Shown here: positions 27,795-37,170 of the stretch, piece after piece | Position numbering within the stretch: the first letter of the stretch is position 1 | Layout of the letters: each line of letters opens with the position of its first letter | Source of the DNA: Pseudomonadales bacterium | Lineage (GTDB): Bacteria > Pseudomonadota > Gammaproteobacteria > Pseudomonadales > Pseudohongiellaceae | Assembly: GCA_022821865.1 (NCBI GenBank) | Contig: JAJECW010000002.1 | Span: 1-64,000 of the forward strand | Reading direction: 5' to 3' | Length of the DNA: 64,000 nucleotides | Translations under genes and position numbers: made by a program | Notes under the pieces: generated by a model | Told to the model about the DNA's origin: nothing | Databases searched by the model: none | The model's input: the letters and a program-made list of their open reading frames with translations, nothing else

Positions 27795-27908
27795 GCCAAG
27801 CATCTTAACGCCGACCCGGGGCTGATTGCAGTTTTGTAACAACTTATTACAATGTATCGCCGGATTTTCTGTCTTGCGTTGTCATGACCACCCGATTCTG
27901 CCCGCAAT

Positions 27909-28997
27909 TCACTGTTTCAGCGGGATAATGCCCAGCTTCCGGGCCCGGCGTTTCCAGTTTCTGCGCGCCAGGGCCTGCATGTCCTCGGTATCGTCGGATT
28001 CGTCGACAATCTCAAGCCCGAGCAGGGTCTCGATGATGTCTTCCATGGTCAGTATGCCTTCCATGGCGCCGAACTCATCCACCACCACCGCCAGATGTTC
28101 CTTCTTGGCGATGAACATGTCGAGCAGGTCGGGCACCGTGGCGGTCTTGTGGACGGCGATGATGTCCCGGCGCAGATCCTTCAGCCTCACCTCGTCGTGT
28201 TCGTCCACGAGCTTGAGCAGAACTTCGTCCTTGAGCACATAGCCGGTGACGTTGTCATTCTTGCCCTGATACACGGGGATGCGCGAAAAAGGCAGTTCAT
28301 CGTGGCTGTCGTGGAACTCCCGCAGCCCGGTGTCCTCGCTTGCCGCCACCACGACAATGCGCGGCGTCATCACATCGGCGGCCTGAATGCCGCGGAAGGC
28401 GAGCAGGTTGTGGATGATCTTGCGCTCGCTCTCGGCAAGCACGCCGGTTTCGGTGCCGATATCGGTCATCACCGCAAGGTCGGTGCGGCTGAGCACGGGC
28501 CGATCCTTGTCCTTCTTCAGTTTGCCGGTAATGAACTGGCTCAGCCACACCAGCGGCCAGAGCACAATGAGCATGACTTTCAGGGTTCTGGTGGTGGCCG
28601 GGGCGAGGGCTTCCCAGTTATTGGCGCCGATGGTTTTGGGAATGACTTCGGAAAAGATGAGAATCGCCAGGGTCATGATCACCGCCACGATGGCTTCCCA
28701 GTTCAGCGCGATGCCCACCCCGAACAGGAAAATCTCGGAATGGGGAAACAATACGGCGGCCTGGGCGCCAACGCCAATGGCGCCGACGGTATGGGCGATG
28801 GTATTGAGGGTCAGGATCGCCGCCAGGGGCCGGTCGATATCCTCCTTGTAGGCGGCAAGGTCGCCGGCGACGCTGGAGCCCCGCTTTTCCAGAACGCCCA
28901 CATAGGTGGGCGTGACGCTGAGCAGCACCGCTTCCATGATGGAGCAGAGAAAAGAGAAGCAGATGCTGACAAAAAAGAACGCGAGCAGAAGGCCCAT
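27909..28997 (-). CDS. CNNM/DUF21 and CBS domain membrane protein (CorC/HlyC-like)
   Basis: 362 residues. An N-terminal CNNM (DUF21) membrane domain with about four helices (FFFVSICFSFLCSIMEAVLL and ILIFSEVIPKTIGANN) is followed by a CBS pair (about 195-330, with VMTPRIVVVAASED and FSRIPVYQG, then VVDEFGAMEGILTMEDIIETLLG). Members act in Mg2+ or other divalent cation export. The C-terminal transporter-associated domain often seen in CorC is absent. Start 28997 (MGLLLAFF) is preferred, though the frame is open further upstream. It is the last gene of a lspA-dapA-like-CNNM minus-strand run. Confidence 0.85.
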   Translation of the reverse strand: MGLLLAFFFVSICFSFLCSIMEAVLLSVTPTYVGVLEKRGSSVAGDLAAYKEDIDRPLAAILTLNTIAHTVGAIGVGAQAAVLFPHSEIFLFGVGIALNWEAIVAVIMTLAILIFSEVIPKTIGANNWEALAPATTRTLKVMLIVLWPLVWLSQFITGKLKKDKDRPVLSRTDLAVMTDIGTETGVLAESERKIIHNLLAFRGIQAADVMTPRIVVVAASEDTGLREFHDSHDELPFSRIPVYQGKNDNVTGYVLKDEVLLKLVDEHDEVRLKDLRRDIIAVHKTATVPDLLDMFIAKKEHLAVVVDEFGAMEGILTMEDIIETLLGLEIVDESDDTEDMQALARRNWKRRARKLGIIPLKQ

Positions 28998-29049
28998 GAA
29001 AACTACCGCGATATCCCCGGGGCCGATTCTCACACAGTCCCCCAAGTCC

Positions 29050-29958
29050 TTACAAGCACAGCCCGAAATCGATAGTCTCCAGACCATTACGCAGGGTTGC
29101 CGATTGGGTGTTGGAAAGTGGGACGAGCGGCGGGCGGGGATTGGCCCAGGTCTTGTCGTTGGCGGCGATGGCTATGGCGGCTTTTACCGATGCGACCATG
29201 GGGGCGGCTTCGAAAAGTTCGCGGATGCGGATCAGGTCGGCCTGAAGCTGTCCGGCCTGTTCCTGTCTCCAGTTGGCGCAGAGCGCGGCGATGGGAGCGG
29301 GGTTGATATTGGCGGTGGCCGAGATGCAGCCGGCGCCGCCTGCCCGCAAGGTCTGCAAGAGAAAGCGCTCGGAGCCGCAGAACACCCGAAAATCGTCCCA
29401 GCCGGCATGGATGAAGGCGGCGGTTTGCTCCCATTGCCCGGAGCTGTCCTTGATGCCGGCAATGGCGCCGGGACAGGCCTTGACGAGGCGGTCGATCACT
29501 GCCATGGGCCAGGGTGTCCGGGACATGGCGGGGAAGTGGTAGAGATAGATCTGCAAATCTTCATTGCCCACCCGCTCGATGACTTCGGCGGTGTAGCCGA
29601 AGAGCCCGTCTTCGCTAAGATTTTTGTAATAAAAGGGCGGCAGCAGCAATACCCGGGGGCAGCCGAGGGCCGCGGCCCGGGCGGTGAGTTCCACGGTTTC
29701 GCTCAGGGAGCACAGCCCCGTGCCGGGCATGATGTGGTTTGGGTCGGCCCCGGATTCCAGCAATTGCTCGAGCAGGGCGGATTTTTCCGCCAGCGAAAGT
29801 GAGTTGGCTTCGCTGGTGGTGCCGAATACCGCAAGTTTCACGCCCTGGCCAAGCAGCCAGTGGCAGAAGCGGATGAAGCGCTCGCCATCGGGATGGTGGT
29901 TTTCATTAAAGGGCGTAATCACCGGAGCCAGGGCTCCGTCGAGTCGGTCTCTGCTCAT
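29050..29958 (-). CDS. Dihydrodipicolinate synthase/N-acetylneuraminate lyase family aldolase
   Basis: 302 residues, a TIM-barrel class I aldolase. The Schiff-base lysine is Lys170 in AGIKDSSG, the catalytic tyrosine Tyr140 in IYLYHFP, and the substrate-carboxylate motif GTTSE is at 46-50 (GTTGE in classical DapA). The Ser for Gly change and the YHFP context are closer to the broad sub-families acting on sugar acids or pyruvate adducts than to true lysine-pathway DapA, so I do not assign dapA. Its ATG overlaps the lspA stop (ATGA). Confidence 0.85.
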   Translation of the reverse strand: MSRDRLDGALAPVITPFNENHHPDGERFIRFCHWLLGQGVKLAVFGTTSEANSLSLAEKSALLEQLLESGADPNHIMPGTGLCSLSETVELTARAAALGCPRVLLLPPFYYKNLSEDGLFGYTAEVIERVGNEDLQIYLYHFPAMSRTPWPMAVIDRLVKACPGAIAGIKDSSGQWEQTAAFIHAGWDDFRVFCGSERFLLQTLRAGGAGCISATANINPAPIAALCANWRQEQAGQLQADLIRIRELFEAAPMVASVKAAIAIAANDKTWANPRPPLVPLSNTQSATLRNGLETIDFGLCL

Positions 29959-30449
29959 GGGTCTGCGTTCCTTGTGGTTTTGCGCGCCAGCAGGCTGTAG
30001 AGGATCATCGGCCAGATTCCCGCGTGGATCATCATGTCGGCGAGGTTGAATATGTAGTTCCAGTATGGGATGTGCTGCAGGTTGATGTAATCGATCACGC
30101 TGCCGTGGACAAGCCGGTCGACGACATTGCTCAGGCCGCCGCCGGCGATACAGCCAAAACAGGCGTATTCGAAGCGGGAGATGGCGGCGCCCATGAACAG
30201 CCAGGCGGCGATGCCCGCGAGCAGGCCGAGGCTGAGGGTGCCGAACAGCCAGCCCTGGCCCTGCAGCAACCCGAAGACGCCGCCGTGGTTGCGGATATGG
30301 GTCAGATGCACAAAGCCATTCCACTCCAGCGTGCCGTAAAGAGGAATATTCTGGTTCACCCACCAGCCCGCCGCCTGGGCCCAGGCCAGGGTCAGCCCGG
30401 TAATCAGGCAAAAGAGAAGAAAATCCGCTGTTCTCTTGCGGGACAGCAT
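29955..30449 (-). CDS. lspA: Lipoprotein signal peptidase (signal peptidase II)
   Basis: 164 residues with four membrane helices. It cleaves lipoprotein signal peptides in the inner membrane. The catalytic aspartates are Asp120 in NVVDRLVHGSVIDYI and Asp138 in YIFNLADMMI. The N-terminal region is less typical: the usual DQ after helix one reads VNQN. Repeat B3 begins 2 bp upstream of its start codon, so the leader and any ribosome site must lie inside the repeat; no purine-rich ribosome site is evident there. Confidence 0.9.
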   Translation of the reverse strand: MLSRKRTADFLLFCLITGLTLAWAQAAGWWVNQNIPLYGTLEWNGFVHLTHIRNHGGVFGLLQGQGWLFGTLSLGLLAGIAAWLFMGAAISRFEYACFGCIAGGGLSNVVDRLVHGSVIDYINLQHIPYWNYIFNLADMMIHAGIWPMILYSLLARKTTRNADP

Positions 30450-30451
30450 GC

Positions 30452-30603
30452 TAGGAGCCTGCGCCGCGGGAATTCACGGCTGCAAATCCGCTCTCATCCG
30501 CGCCCCCGGCCGCTCGATTTCGTTGCATATCCACCAATATTCGCCTCAATCGACCAACCGGGGGCGCGGCGATAGCGAATTTTCGCTTGCAGCGCAGGCT
30601 CCT
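30452..30603 (+). repeat. Family B repeat, copy B3, inside the 3' end of a gene
   Basis: Starts TAGGAGCCTGCGCC and ends GCGCAGGCTCCT, with about 15 bp deleted near the right end. The upstream phosphatase gene reads through most of it, and lspA starts 2 bp from it. So one element forms both the C-terminal codons of one gene and the leader of the next. Confidence 0.9.
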
Positions 30604-31231
30604 GGACAACTTGCGACCCCTTGATGTGGGCGAAGGGCTGGTCGGCGTATTGCAGAATCTCGCCGGTGCCGTTGCGTTCAATTTGCACGATGCTTTGGGC
30701 GCAATTGTGCATGGGGTGCCAGGCCCAGAGGTCGCGCATGGGCAGTTCTTCAAGGAAACACAGCACCGACTTGATCAGGGCGCCATGGCTGACCACGGCA
30801 ACGCACCGGCCAAAATGCCTCCGGGCGATGCCGCGAATCGCCCGCATGGCGCGCTCCTGCATGTCAAAGAAAGTCTCCGCGCCTTCCACCCGGAACAAAT
30901 GTGGCATATGCCAGAAGTGATGCTGTGATTCCGGATCTTCCAGGGCGATTTCCGCATGCAGGCGGCCTTCCCAGGGGCCAAGGTCGATTTCCCGCAGGGC
31001 ATCGACGAAAACCAGGTCTTCGTGTCGGCCCGGGAATGCCAGCCAGGCGGTCTCCTTGGCGCGCAGGGAGCTGCTGCAATAAATCGCGTCGTAGTGGGTA
31101 TCCGCCAGCCGTTTGCCGAGTTCCACGGCCTGCCGATTGCCTTTTTCATTCAGGCCCACATCGCATTGTCCCTGCACCCGCCGGTCCCGGTTCCACTGGG
31201 TTTCGCCATGACGTAACAGATGCAGTTCCAT
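30494..31231 (-). CDS. Histidine phosphatase family protein with a repeat-encoded C-terminal tail
   Basis: 245 residues. Phosphoglycerate-mutase fold: LLRHGETQWNRD (Arg7-His8-Gly9), SSSLRAKETA, the acid residue in REIDLGPWEGR and VSHGALIKSVL. Members remove phosphate from small metabolites or proteins; the substrate is unknown (GpmB/CobC-like). The fold is complete by about residue 207; the final 35 or so residues (from QEPALQAKIRYRRAPG onward) are translated from repeat B3 and have no family counterpart. The start codon lies 2 bp from the end of element C, so its ribosome site also falls inside a repeat. Confidence 0.85.
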   Translation of the reverse strand: MELHLLRHGETQWNRDRRVQGQCDVGLNEKGNRQAVELGKRLADTHYDAIYCSSSLRAKETAWLAFPGRHEDLVFVDALREIDLGPWEGRLHAEIALEDPESQHHFWHMPHLFRVEGAETFFDMQERAMRAIRGIARRHFGRCVAVVSHGALIKSVLCFLEELPMRDLWAWHPMHNCAQSIVQIERNGTGEILQYADQPFAHIKGSQVVQEPALQAKIRYRRAPGWSIEANIGGYATKSSGRGRG

Positions 31232-31233
31232 AC

Positions 31234-31502
31234 TAGGGCCTGTTCACACTATGCGCTGTCGCTCTGCCGGATCGCTTTTTTCGTCTGGCAAGACGCCGCG
31301 AGCGCCGTGTGGTTGATCCACATGAGCGAGCGGCAACGCCGCCCGGAGGAAAAAGAAACCCGGCCCTTCGGGTTGTGTCTGTCACGTCGCCACCCGGCGT
31401 TGCGACTCGCTCATTTGGAATCACCAAACCACGCTCCCCGCGCCTTGATTGGCGACTTGACAGACACAACAGGGCAACAGCGCATAGTGTGAACAGGCCC
31501 TA
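31234..31502. mobile_element. Element C: MITE-like unit with perfect 26-bp terminal inverted repeats
   Basis: 269 bp bounded by TAGGGCCTGTTCACACTATG (first 20 bases) and its exact inverse at 31477-31502, 26 bp without mismatch. Terminal TA dinucleotides fit the TA target of Tc1/mariner-IS630 type elements. The inside holds further inverted segments (GAGCGAGCGGCAACGCCG against CGGCGTTGCGACTCGCTC, and CCCGGCCCTTCGGG), so the unit can fold into one long hairpin. No coding frame or transposase. It separates glpK from the phosphatase gene and its terminal TAG is the glpK stop. Confidence 0.85.
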
Positions 31503-32987
31503 ACCCAGGGTGCGCCGCACCGCGTCCCGCCAGCCGGCGTACTTCCGCTCGCGCCAGACCGCATCCCGCCGGGGGCTGAATTCGCGGTCCAGCCGCCAAA
31601 GCCCGGCAATGGCATCCAGGGAAGGGAACACGCCGGCTTGCAGTCCGGCGATGCAGGCTGCGCCCAGCGCCGTGGTTTCGGTGATTGCCGGACGATGTAC
31701 GCGGCAGTCGAGAATATCCGCGAGATATTGCAGGAAGACGTCATTGGCCACCATGCCGCCGTCCACCCGGAGCAGGTCGAGGGCAACGCCGTCGGCGGCG
31801 ATGGCGCCGGTGAGGTCCCGGGTCTGGTGGCACACCGAATGCAGGGCGGCGCCGACGATTTCGGGGATGCCGGTATCCCGGGTCATGCCGAAGATCGCGC
31901 CCCGGGCGTCCGGGTCCCAATAGGGCGCGCCGAGTCCGGTGAAGGCGGGCACCAGATAGACGCCGGAATCATCGCCGCATTCCTCCGCCAGGGCGGCGGA
32001 CTCGGCAGACTTGCGAATCAGCCGCAATTCATCCCGCAGCCACTGCATGGTGGCCCCGGCCATGAAAATGCTGCCTTCCACGGCATAGCTGGGTTTGCCT
32101 TCGAGCCGGTAAGCCACCGTGGTCAGCAGGCGGTTGCGGGAATACACGGGCTTGTCGCCGGTGTGCATCAGCAGGAAACAGCCGGTGCCATAGGTGCTTT
32201 TGGCGGCGCCGGCGTGAAAACAGCACTGGCCGAAGGCCGCCGCCTGCTGGTCGCCGAGCACGCCGGTGATGGGCACCGCGCTGCCGAGCAATTCAGGCTC
32301 GCTGGCGCCGAAATCGGCGGCGCTGTCGCGCACTTCCGGCAGAATCTGGCGGGGAATCTCGAACAACTCCAGCAGTTCGGCGTCCCATTGCTGGGTCTCG
32401 ATATGGAACAGCAGGGTGCGCGAAGCATTGCTGGCGTCGGTGCAGTGGCTGCGGCCGCCGGTGAGTTTCCACAGCAGGAAGCTGTCTATGGTGCCCGCGG
32501 CGAGTTCTCCCGCCTCGGCGCGCCGGCGCAGACCGGGCACTTCATTCAGCAGCCATTGCAGCTTGGTGGCGGAGAAATACGGGTCGAGCAGCAGGCCGGT
32601 TCTGGCTTGCAGGTCGGCCTCTTCCACCCGGGACTGCTTCAATTCCTGGCAGTGCTTCGCCGTGCGGCGGTCCTGCCAGACTATCGCCCGATGCACCGGC
32701 TCGCCGCTTGCCCGGTCCCAGAGAACCGTGGTTTCCCGCTGGTTGGTGATGCCGATGCAGGCAAGCTGGCGGCTTTCGATGCCGGCGTCCCGCAAGGCGC
32801 CGCGACAGCTTTCCAGCGTGGTGCGCCAGATTTCCCCGGCATCGTGCTCCACCCAGCCGTCCCTGGGGAAGTGCTGGGTGAATTCCTGCTGGGCGAGGCC
32901 CCGCAGCATGCCCTTCGCATCGAACACCAGCGCGCGGCTTGAGGATGTGCCCTGGTCGATCGCGAGAATATGGGTCTGCACTGTCAT
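31500..32987 (-). CDS. glpK: Glycerol kinase
   Basis: 495 residues, standard length. ATP-dependent phosphorylation of glycerol, FGGY fold. Motifs: [13 protein letters not shown] at the N-terminus, [35 protein letters not shown] and [11 protein letters not shown] with the C-terminal FGGY signature region [22 protein letters not shown]. The stop codon TAG is the end of element C. Its ATG overlaps the stop of the upstream NhaC gene. No glpD or glpF is present in the window. Confidence 0.96.
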   Translation of the reverse strand: MTVQTHILAIDQGTSSSRALVFDAKGMLRGLAQQEFTQHFPRDGWVEHDAGEIWRTTLESCRGALRDAGIESRQLACIGITNQRETTVLWDRASGEPVHRAIVWQDRRTAKHCQELKQSRVEEADLQARTGLLLDPYFSATKLQWLLNEVPGLRRRAEAGELAAGTIDSFLLWKLTGGRSHCTDASNASRTLLFHIETQQWDAELLELFEIPRQILPEVRDSAADFGASEPELLGSAVPITGVLGDQQAAAFGQCCFHAGAAKSTYGTGCFLLMHTGDKPVYSRNRLLTTVAYRLEGKPSYAVEGSIFMAGATMQWLRDELRLIRKSAESAALAEECGDDSGVYLVPAFTGLGAPYWDPDARGAIFGMTRDTGIPEIVGAALHSVCHQTRDLTGAIAADGVALDLLRVDGGMVANDVFLQYLADILDCRVHRPAITETTALGAACIAGLQAGVFPSLDAIAGLWRLDREFSPRRDAVWRERKYAGWRDAVRRTLG

Positions 32988-34420
32988 ACTCCTGCCGCTG
33001 CCCGCGCTGTATCTCCGCCGCGCCGCAGCAGGCCCACGCCCGCCGCCGCCATGGCGACGGAAACGAAGGCGTTAAGATAATTGAAAAACGCGAAGGGCGC
33101 ATATTCGATCACGGCCACTCCCAGGGTTGCGGCGTAGAAGGCGCCGGCGGTGGTCCAGGGAATCAGGCCCGTGGTCATGGTGGCGCCTTCTTCCACCGAA
33201 CGCGAAAGAATCGCCGGTTCGAGTTTCTGCTCACGATACTTTTCGCGAAAAAGCTGGCAGTTGAGAATAATCGAAATGTAGGCCTCGCCCATGGCCATAT
33301 TGCCCAGCAGCCCGGCGCCGATGGTGGCGGCCACCAGGATGTGGACTCTCCGCACCTGTCGGATCAGGCCAGCCAGCAGAGCGGCGAGAAAGCCGGCGCC
33401 GTGGAGCATGCCGCCAAGGGCCAGGGCCATCAGCGCGAGCAACAGGGTCCAACTCATGGAGGTGATTCCGCCGCGGCCAAGCAATTCATCAAGCTGGGCA
33501 TTGCCCGTGGCGCCGGGGGTATTGCTCCACAGCGCATTGAGCACGTCCGCCGCGCCCTGCCCTTGGTACAGCACCGCGACAAGCATCGCCGCAAGCACGC
33601 TCGCCGACATGGCCACCTCGGCGGGAATCCGCCGCATGCTCATCACCGCCAGCAGGACAATCGGCAGCAATACCGCCGCCGGCCGCAGGCCGTAGGCCGC
33701 CCGCAAGGCCTCGCGCAAGGTCTCGATGCTGTCTCCCGCGGCCAGCGGCTGCCGGTAGATCAGGCCCGCAATGCCGAAGATCGCCAAAGCCAGCACAAAG
33801 CTCGGCCCCGTGGTCAATGCCATGGCGTGAATATGGCGATACAGATTCGTGCCGGCGCTCATGGCGGTGAGGTTGGTCGTATCGGAAATCGGCGACATCT
33901 TGTCGCCGAAAGTCGCCCCGCCAATGATCGCTCCCGCCACCAGCGGCAGGGGCAGCCCCATGGCCCCGCCGGCGCCGATCAACACCACCCCCAGGGTGCC
34001 CGCGGTTCCCCAGGCCGTGCCCGTCGCCAGGGACATCAGCGCGCACAGCGCCAGACACAAGGGCAGAAACCAGTTCGCCGAAAGCCAGCCAAGGCTCCAG
34101 TACATCAGGGCGGCAATCGTTCCCGCCTGATTGAAACTCGCAATGACCATGCCAATCAGCACGAAAATGTATATCGCCGGCAGGGCCCGGCTGATGGCGC
34201 CGCCCATCATCTCGCGAATGGCCCCGAAGCCATGCCCCAGCCAGGCGCAGTGCAGCCCGGTCCAGAACAGGCAGAGGAACATCACCGCGTGCAAATCCAC
34301 CGCCAGCGCAAAAAGCCCCAGCGCAATCGCCGCCACGATAGCCACAAAGCACAACAGGGCCTGCCCGAACCCGGGCTGGCGGTTTTCCAAAGATGCTGCT
34401 CCAGCCATGCCCCGCAGCAT
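32984..34420 (-). CDS. NhaC-type Na+/H+ antiporter (second of three)
   Basis: 478 residues with about twelve helices. It has the family motif [40 protein letters not shown] before it, and [20 protein letters not shown] in the second half. It differs clearly from the copy at 22291 and lacks the tail. Start 34420 is used; 34408 is a possible alternative. The stop overlaps the glpK ATG (ATGA), so antiporter and glycerol kinase are coupled; the physiological link is not obvious. Confidence 0.9.
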   Translation of the reverse strand: MLRGMAGAASLENRQPGFGQALLCFVAIVAAIALGLFALAVDLHAVMFLCLFWTGLHCAWLGHGFGAIREMMGGAISRALPAIYIFVLIGMVIASFNQAGTIAALMYWSLGWLSANWFLPLCLALCALMSLATGTAWGTAGTLGVVLIGAGGAMGLPLPLVAGAIIGGATFGDKMSPISDTTNLTAMSAGTNLYRHIHAMALTTGPSFVLALAIFGIAGLIYRQPLAAGDSIETLREALRAAYGLRPAAVLLPIVLLAVMSMRRIPAEVAMSASVLAAMLVAVLYQGQGAADVLNALWSNTPGATGNAQLDELLGRGGITSMSWTLLLALMALALGGMLHGAGFLAALLAGLIRQVRRVHILVAATIGAGLLGNMAMGEAYISIILNCQLFREKYREQKLEPAILSRSVEEGATMTTGLIPWTTAGAFYAATLGVAVIEYAPFAFFNYLNAFVSVAMAAAGVGLLRRGGDTARAAAGV

Positions 34421-34471
34421 AGAATCAATTCCCCCGTGAGTAAAACTGCCGCGACCGCGCGGGTGGCCCCC

Positions 34472-34504
34472 GTCATTCTGCGCGAAGCGAAGCCGCGGAA
34501 TGAC
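34472..34504. repeat. Family D palindrome
   Basis: GTCATTCTGCGCGAAGCGAA followed by GCCGCGGAATGAC. It lies in the divergent region between the NhaC gene and the molybdenum hydroxylase gene. Confidence 0.7.
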
Positions 34505-34508
34505 ACTC

Positions 34509-34574
34509 GTTCCGATGGGTGTCCCGCAAGTTCCCCGCGCAAGTTCCCCCGTTCCGATGGGTGTCCCGCAAGTT
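34509..34574 (+). repeat. Two direct 24-bp repeats upstream of the molybdenum hydroxylase gene
   Basis: GTTCCGATGGGTGTCCCGCA plus AGTT occurs at 34509-34532 and again at 34551-34574, a 42-bp period. Only two copies; it may be a small tandem duplication in the promoter region or paired regulatory sites. Confidence 0.8.
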
Positions 34575-34619
34575 TTGCTTTACAATGAATTCGCTTTGCT
34601 ACCGGAGGTTGAGGAACTT

Positions 34620-37028
34620 ATGGCTTACTCATTGATTGGGAAGGATTTCACGCCTTCGGATGTGCGGGCGAAGGTGACCGGCAGCGCAAGGTATGCCGAG
34701 GATTTCCGGGTGGAGGGCATGGTCTACGCCCGCCTGCTCACCAGTCCGGCGCCACACGCCAGAATCAGAAACCTGGATCTTTCCCGCGCCCGGGAAATGC
34801 CCGGCGTCGTCGGCATCATGACCGCCGATGACGTGCCCCCGGCGCCTTTCCCCCAGCCGCCGCTGCTCACCAACGAGCCATTGTTCATTGGCGACCCCAT
34901 TCTTGCCGTGGCCGCGGTGGACGAGCGCAGCGCCGAGGACGCCATCGAGCAGATCAGTTTCGATATCGAACGCCTGCCCTTCGTCACCGACCCGCTCGCC
35001 AGCCTGCGCCCCGGCGGCCCCAACGCCCGCGCCAATGGCAATGTGGGCAACTACGCCATGCGCGATGAAATGCTCGACCTGCACTGGACCGAAGAGCAGT
35101 TCCGCGAATTCGAACAGGGCCGGCTTCCCCGGGGCGAAGCGGCGCGGGAGTGGGCCTATGGCGATGTGGAAGCCGGATTCGCCAGGGCCGACTATGTTCT
35201 CGACCAGAGCTTCGTCAACGCCAGCCATTCCCACCATTCCATGGAGCCGCGCTCGGCGCTGTCCTACTGGGAAAACGGCAAGTGCTTCGTGTACGGCTCC
35301 TGCCAGAGCGGCACCTTCCCCCTGCCCATGCTGTCCGGCCTGATTGGCGTCAGCCCCGAAGACATCGTCTTCATCGCCGAGTTCTGCGGCGGCGGCTTTG
35401 GCTCCAAGGGCGCCGCCTATCCCGCCATGGCGATTCCCGCCCACTTTTCGCGCCTGATCAACCGTCCGGTCATGCTGCGCATTTCCCGGGAGGAAGAGTA
35501 TTTCATCGGCTCGGCGCGGCATGGCTTTCAGGGCCGGGTGGAAATGGGATTCCGCGGCGATGGCCGCCTGCTCGCGGCGGACCTGTACCTGATCCAGGAC
35601 AACGGCTCCTACGGCGGCTTCAGCGACTGGCTCGCCGCGGCGGATTCCTTCTCGCTGATCTACCAGCCCGAGGCCATGCGCTTTCGCGGTGTGCCCCTGA
35701 TCACCAATACGCCGCCCAAGGGACCACAGCGCGGGCCGGGCCAGAACCAGATCCATGCCGCGGTGGAGCCCATGTTCGACCGGGCCGCCCGGGAACTCGG
35801 CCTGGACCCGCTCGCCATCCGCCAGATCAATGCGCCGGGGAATGAATCCAGCTACGGCCCCAACCGGGGCGGCATGACTTCGGCCTATATCAGCGAAGCC
35901 CTGGCCATGGGCGCCGAGCGATTCGACTGGGCCGGCCGCCGTGCCCGCAGCGGTCGGCGCAATGGCTCGAAAGTGATCGGAGTCGGCGTGGGCCAGGCCT
36001 ACCACTCCGCCGGCAGCAGCGGTTTCGACGGCCTCGTGCGCATTACGCCGGACGGCAAGCTGCATATCCACACCGGCGTCGGCAATCTCGGCACCTATTC
36101 GTATTCTTCGACTTCCCGGGTCGCGGCGGAGGTGCTCAGGCACCGTTGGGACAATACCGTCATCCAGCGCGGCGACACCCGCAGGCATCTGCCCTGGAAC
36201 AACGGCCAGTTCGGCAGCAATACCTCGTTCACCATGACGCGGACCAACTATGTCGCCGCCGTGGACGCCGTCCGGAAGCTGCTGGAAATCGCCGCCATCG
36301 AACTCGGCGGCGCCACGGAAGACTACGACATCGGCGACGAGCGGGTGTTTCTGCGGGAAGACCCGTCGCGCTTCATCACCTATGCCGACGCCGCCGCCCG
36401 GGCGATCGAGCTCGGCGGCCGCTACAGCGGCGAGTTGGCGCCCGAGGACATCAACCCCATTACCAGCCGTTCCGTGGCCGCCCTGGCGGGCACCGGACTC
36501 ATCGGCGTGGCCCGGGACAATCTCGACCGGGACGGCACGCCGCCGGGCCTTGCCGCGGGATTCATCGAAATCGAACTCGACACCGAAACCGGCAAATACG
36601 AGATTCTCGATTATCTCGGCGTTGCCGACTGCGGCACCGTGCTCCACCCCCGGGGACTCGAAATCCAGACCAAGAGCGCGGCGGTGATGGGATTCGGCAT
36701 GGCGGGTTTCGAGCGCCACGCCTACGATCCGCAAAACGGCCTGCCCGCCGCCACGAGTCTGTGGCAGGCGAAGATTCCCACGGTTCTCGATGTGCCCACG
36801 CCCATGGATCATGATGCCGTGGGCATGGCGGACCCGGAAAACCCGGTGGGCGCCCGGGGCATCGGCGAGCCGATCCAGGGCTGCGCCTCGGCGGCGCTGC
36901 TCTGCGCCATTGCCGATGCGCTCGGCGGGTATCAGTTCAACCGGGTGCCGGTCACCGCGGACATGATTCTCCAGGCCGCCGCCGGGCTGGAGCCGCCCCA
37001 GGGCCCCCTGCAAACCAATACGACCTGA
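34620..37028 (+). CDS. Molybdopterin-binding subunit of a xanthine dehydrogenase/aldehyde oxidase family enzyme
   Basis: 802 residues. Large catalytic subunit of a molybdenum hydroxylase. An N-terminal a/b hammerhead domain (about 15-130, KVTGSARYAEDF) precedes the Mo-cofactor domains with FCGGGFGSKG, PPKGPQRGPGQNQ and the catalytic glutamate Glu750 in GARGIGEPIQ. Such enzymes need a 2Fe-2S subunit and usually an FAD subunit; neither is next to this gene, so it must pair with products made elsewhere. No signal peptide, so cytosolic as encoded. ATG 34620 has GAGGAA just upstream, and the upstream open frame is non-coding. The substrate is unknown. Confidence 0.9.
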   Translation: MAYSLIGKDFTPSDVRAKVTGSARYAEDFRVEGMVYARLLTSPAPHARIRNLDLSRAREMPGVVGIMTADDVPPAPFPQPPLLTNEPLFIGDPILAVAAVDERSAEDAIEQISFDIERLPFVTDPLASLRPGGPNARANGNVGNYAMRDEMLDLHWTEEQFREFEQGRLPRGEAAREWAYGDVEAGFARADYVLDQSFVNASHSHHSMEPRSALSYWENGKCFVYGSCQSGTFPLPMLSGLIGVSPEDIVFIAEFCGGGFGSKGAAYPAMAIPAHFSRLINRPVMLRISREEEYFIGSARHGFQGRVEMGFRGDGRLLAADLYLIQDNGSYGGFSDWLAAADSFSLIYQPEAMRFRGVPLITNTPPKGPQRGPGQNQIHAAVEPMFDRAARELGLDPLAIRQINAPGNESSYGPNRGGMTSAYISEALAMGAERFDWAGRRARSGRRNGSKVIGVGVGQAYHSAGSSGFDGLVRITPDGKLHIHTGVGNLGTYSYSSTSRVAAEVLRHRWDNTVIQRGDTRRHLPWNNGQFGSNTSFTMTRTNYVAAVDAVRKLLEIAAIELGGATEDYDIGDERVFLREDPSRFITYADAAARAIELGGRYSGELAPEDINPITSRSVAALAGTGLIGVARDNLDRDGTPPGLAAGFIEIELDTETGKYEILDYLGVADCGTVLHPRGLEIQTKSAAVMGFGMAGFERHAYDPQNGLPAATSLWQAKIPTVLDVPTPMDHDAVGMADPENPVGARGIGEPIQGCASAALLCAIADALGGYQFNRVPVTADMILQAAAGLEPPQGPLQTNTT

Positions 37029-37170
37029 CCGCCGCCTGCTTGCCGCGGAAATTTGTGCGCAGGCCCCGGGTTATGCAGAATATCGGATAACCTTCCGCGG
37101 CCAGCACACCAGGCTGAGCCTGGCAGCCCGGATAATCCGACACCCGTCACAACGAACCGGAGGACGCGAC

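Larger units (their letters stand above)
27558..27908. other. Gene-free interval with a family D copy and an isolated hairpin
   Basis: Between repeat B2 and the CNNM gene. It has a degenerate D copy (27579-27605) and a perfect 13-bp hairpin (27755-27794). I see no coding frame with a plausible start. Confidence 0.6.

Noticed and set aside
29050..29958. Calling the aldolase dapA
   Set aside because: The GTTSE motif and overall context fit the wider aldolase family; true lysine-pathway DapA identity is not shown by the residues visible.
29050..30411. 453-residue fusion of lspA-antisense sequence with the DapA-like aldolase
   Set aside because: The extra residues are lspA in another frame; the ATGA overlap marks the true start at 29958.
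34509..34574. Two direct 24-bp repeats as a mini-CRISPR
   Set aside because: Only two units, an 18-bp gap, no cas genes and no leader.
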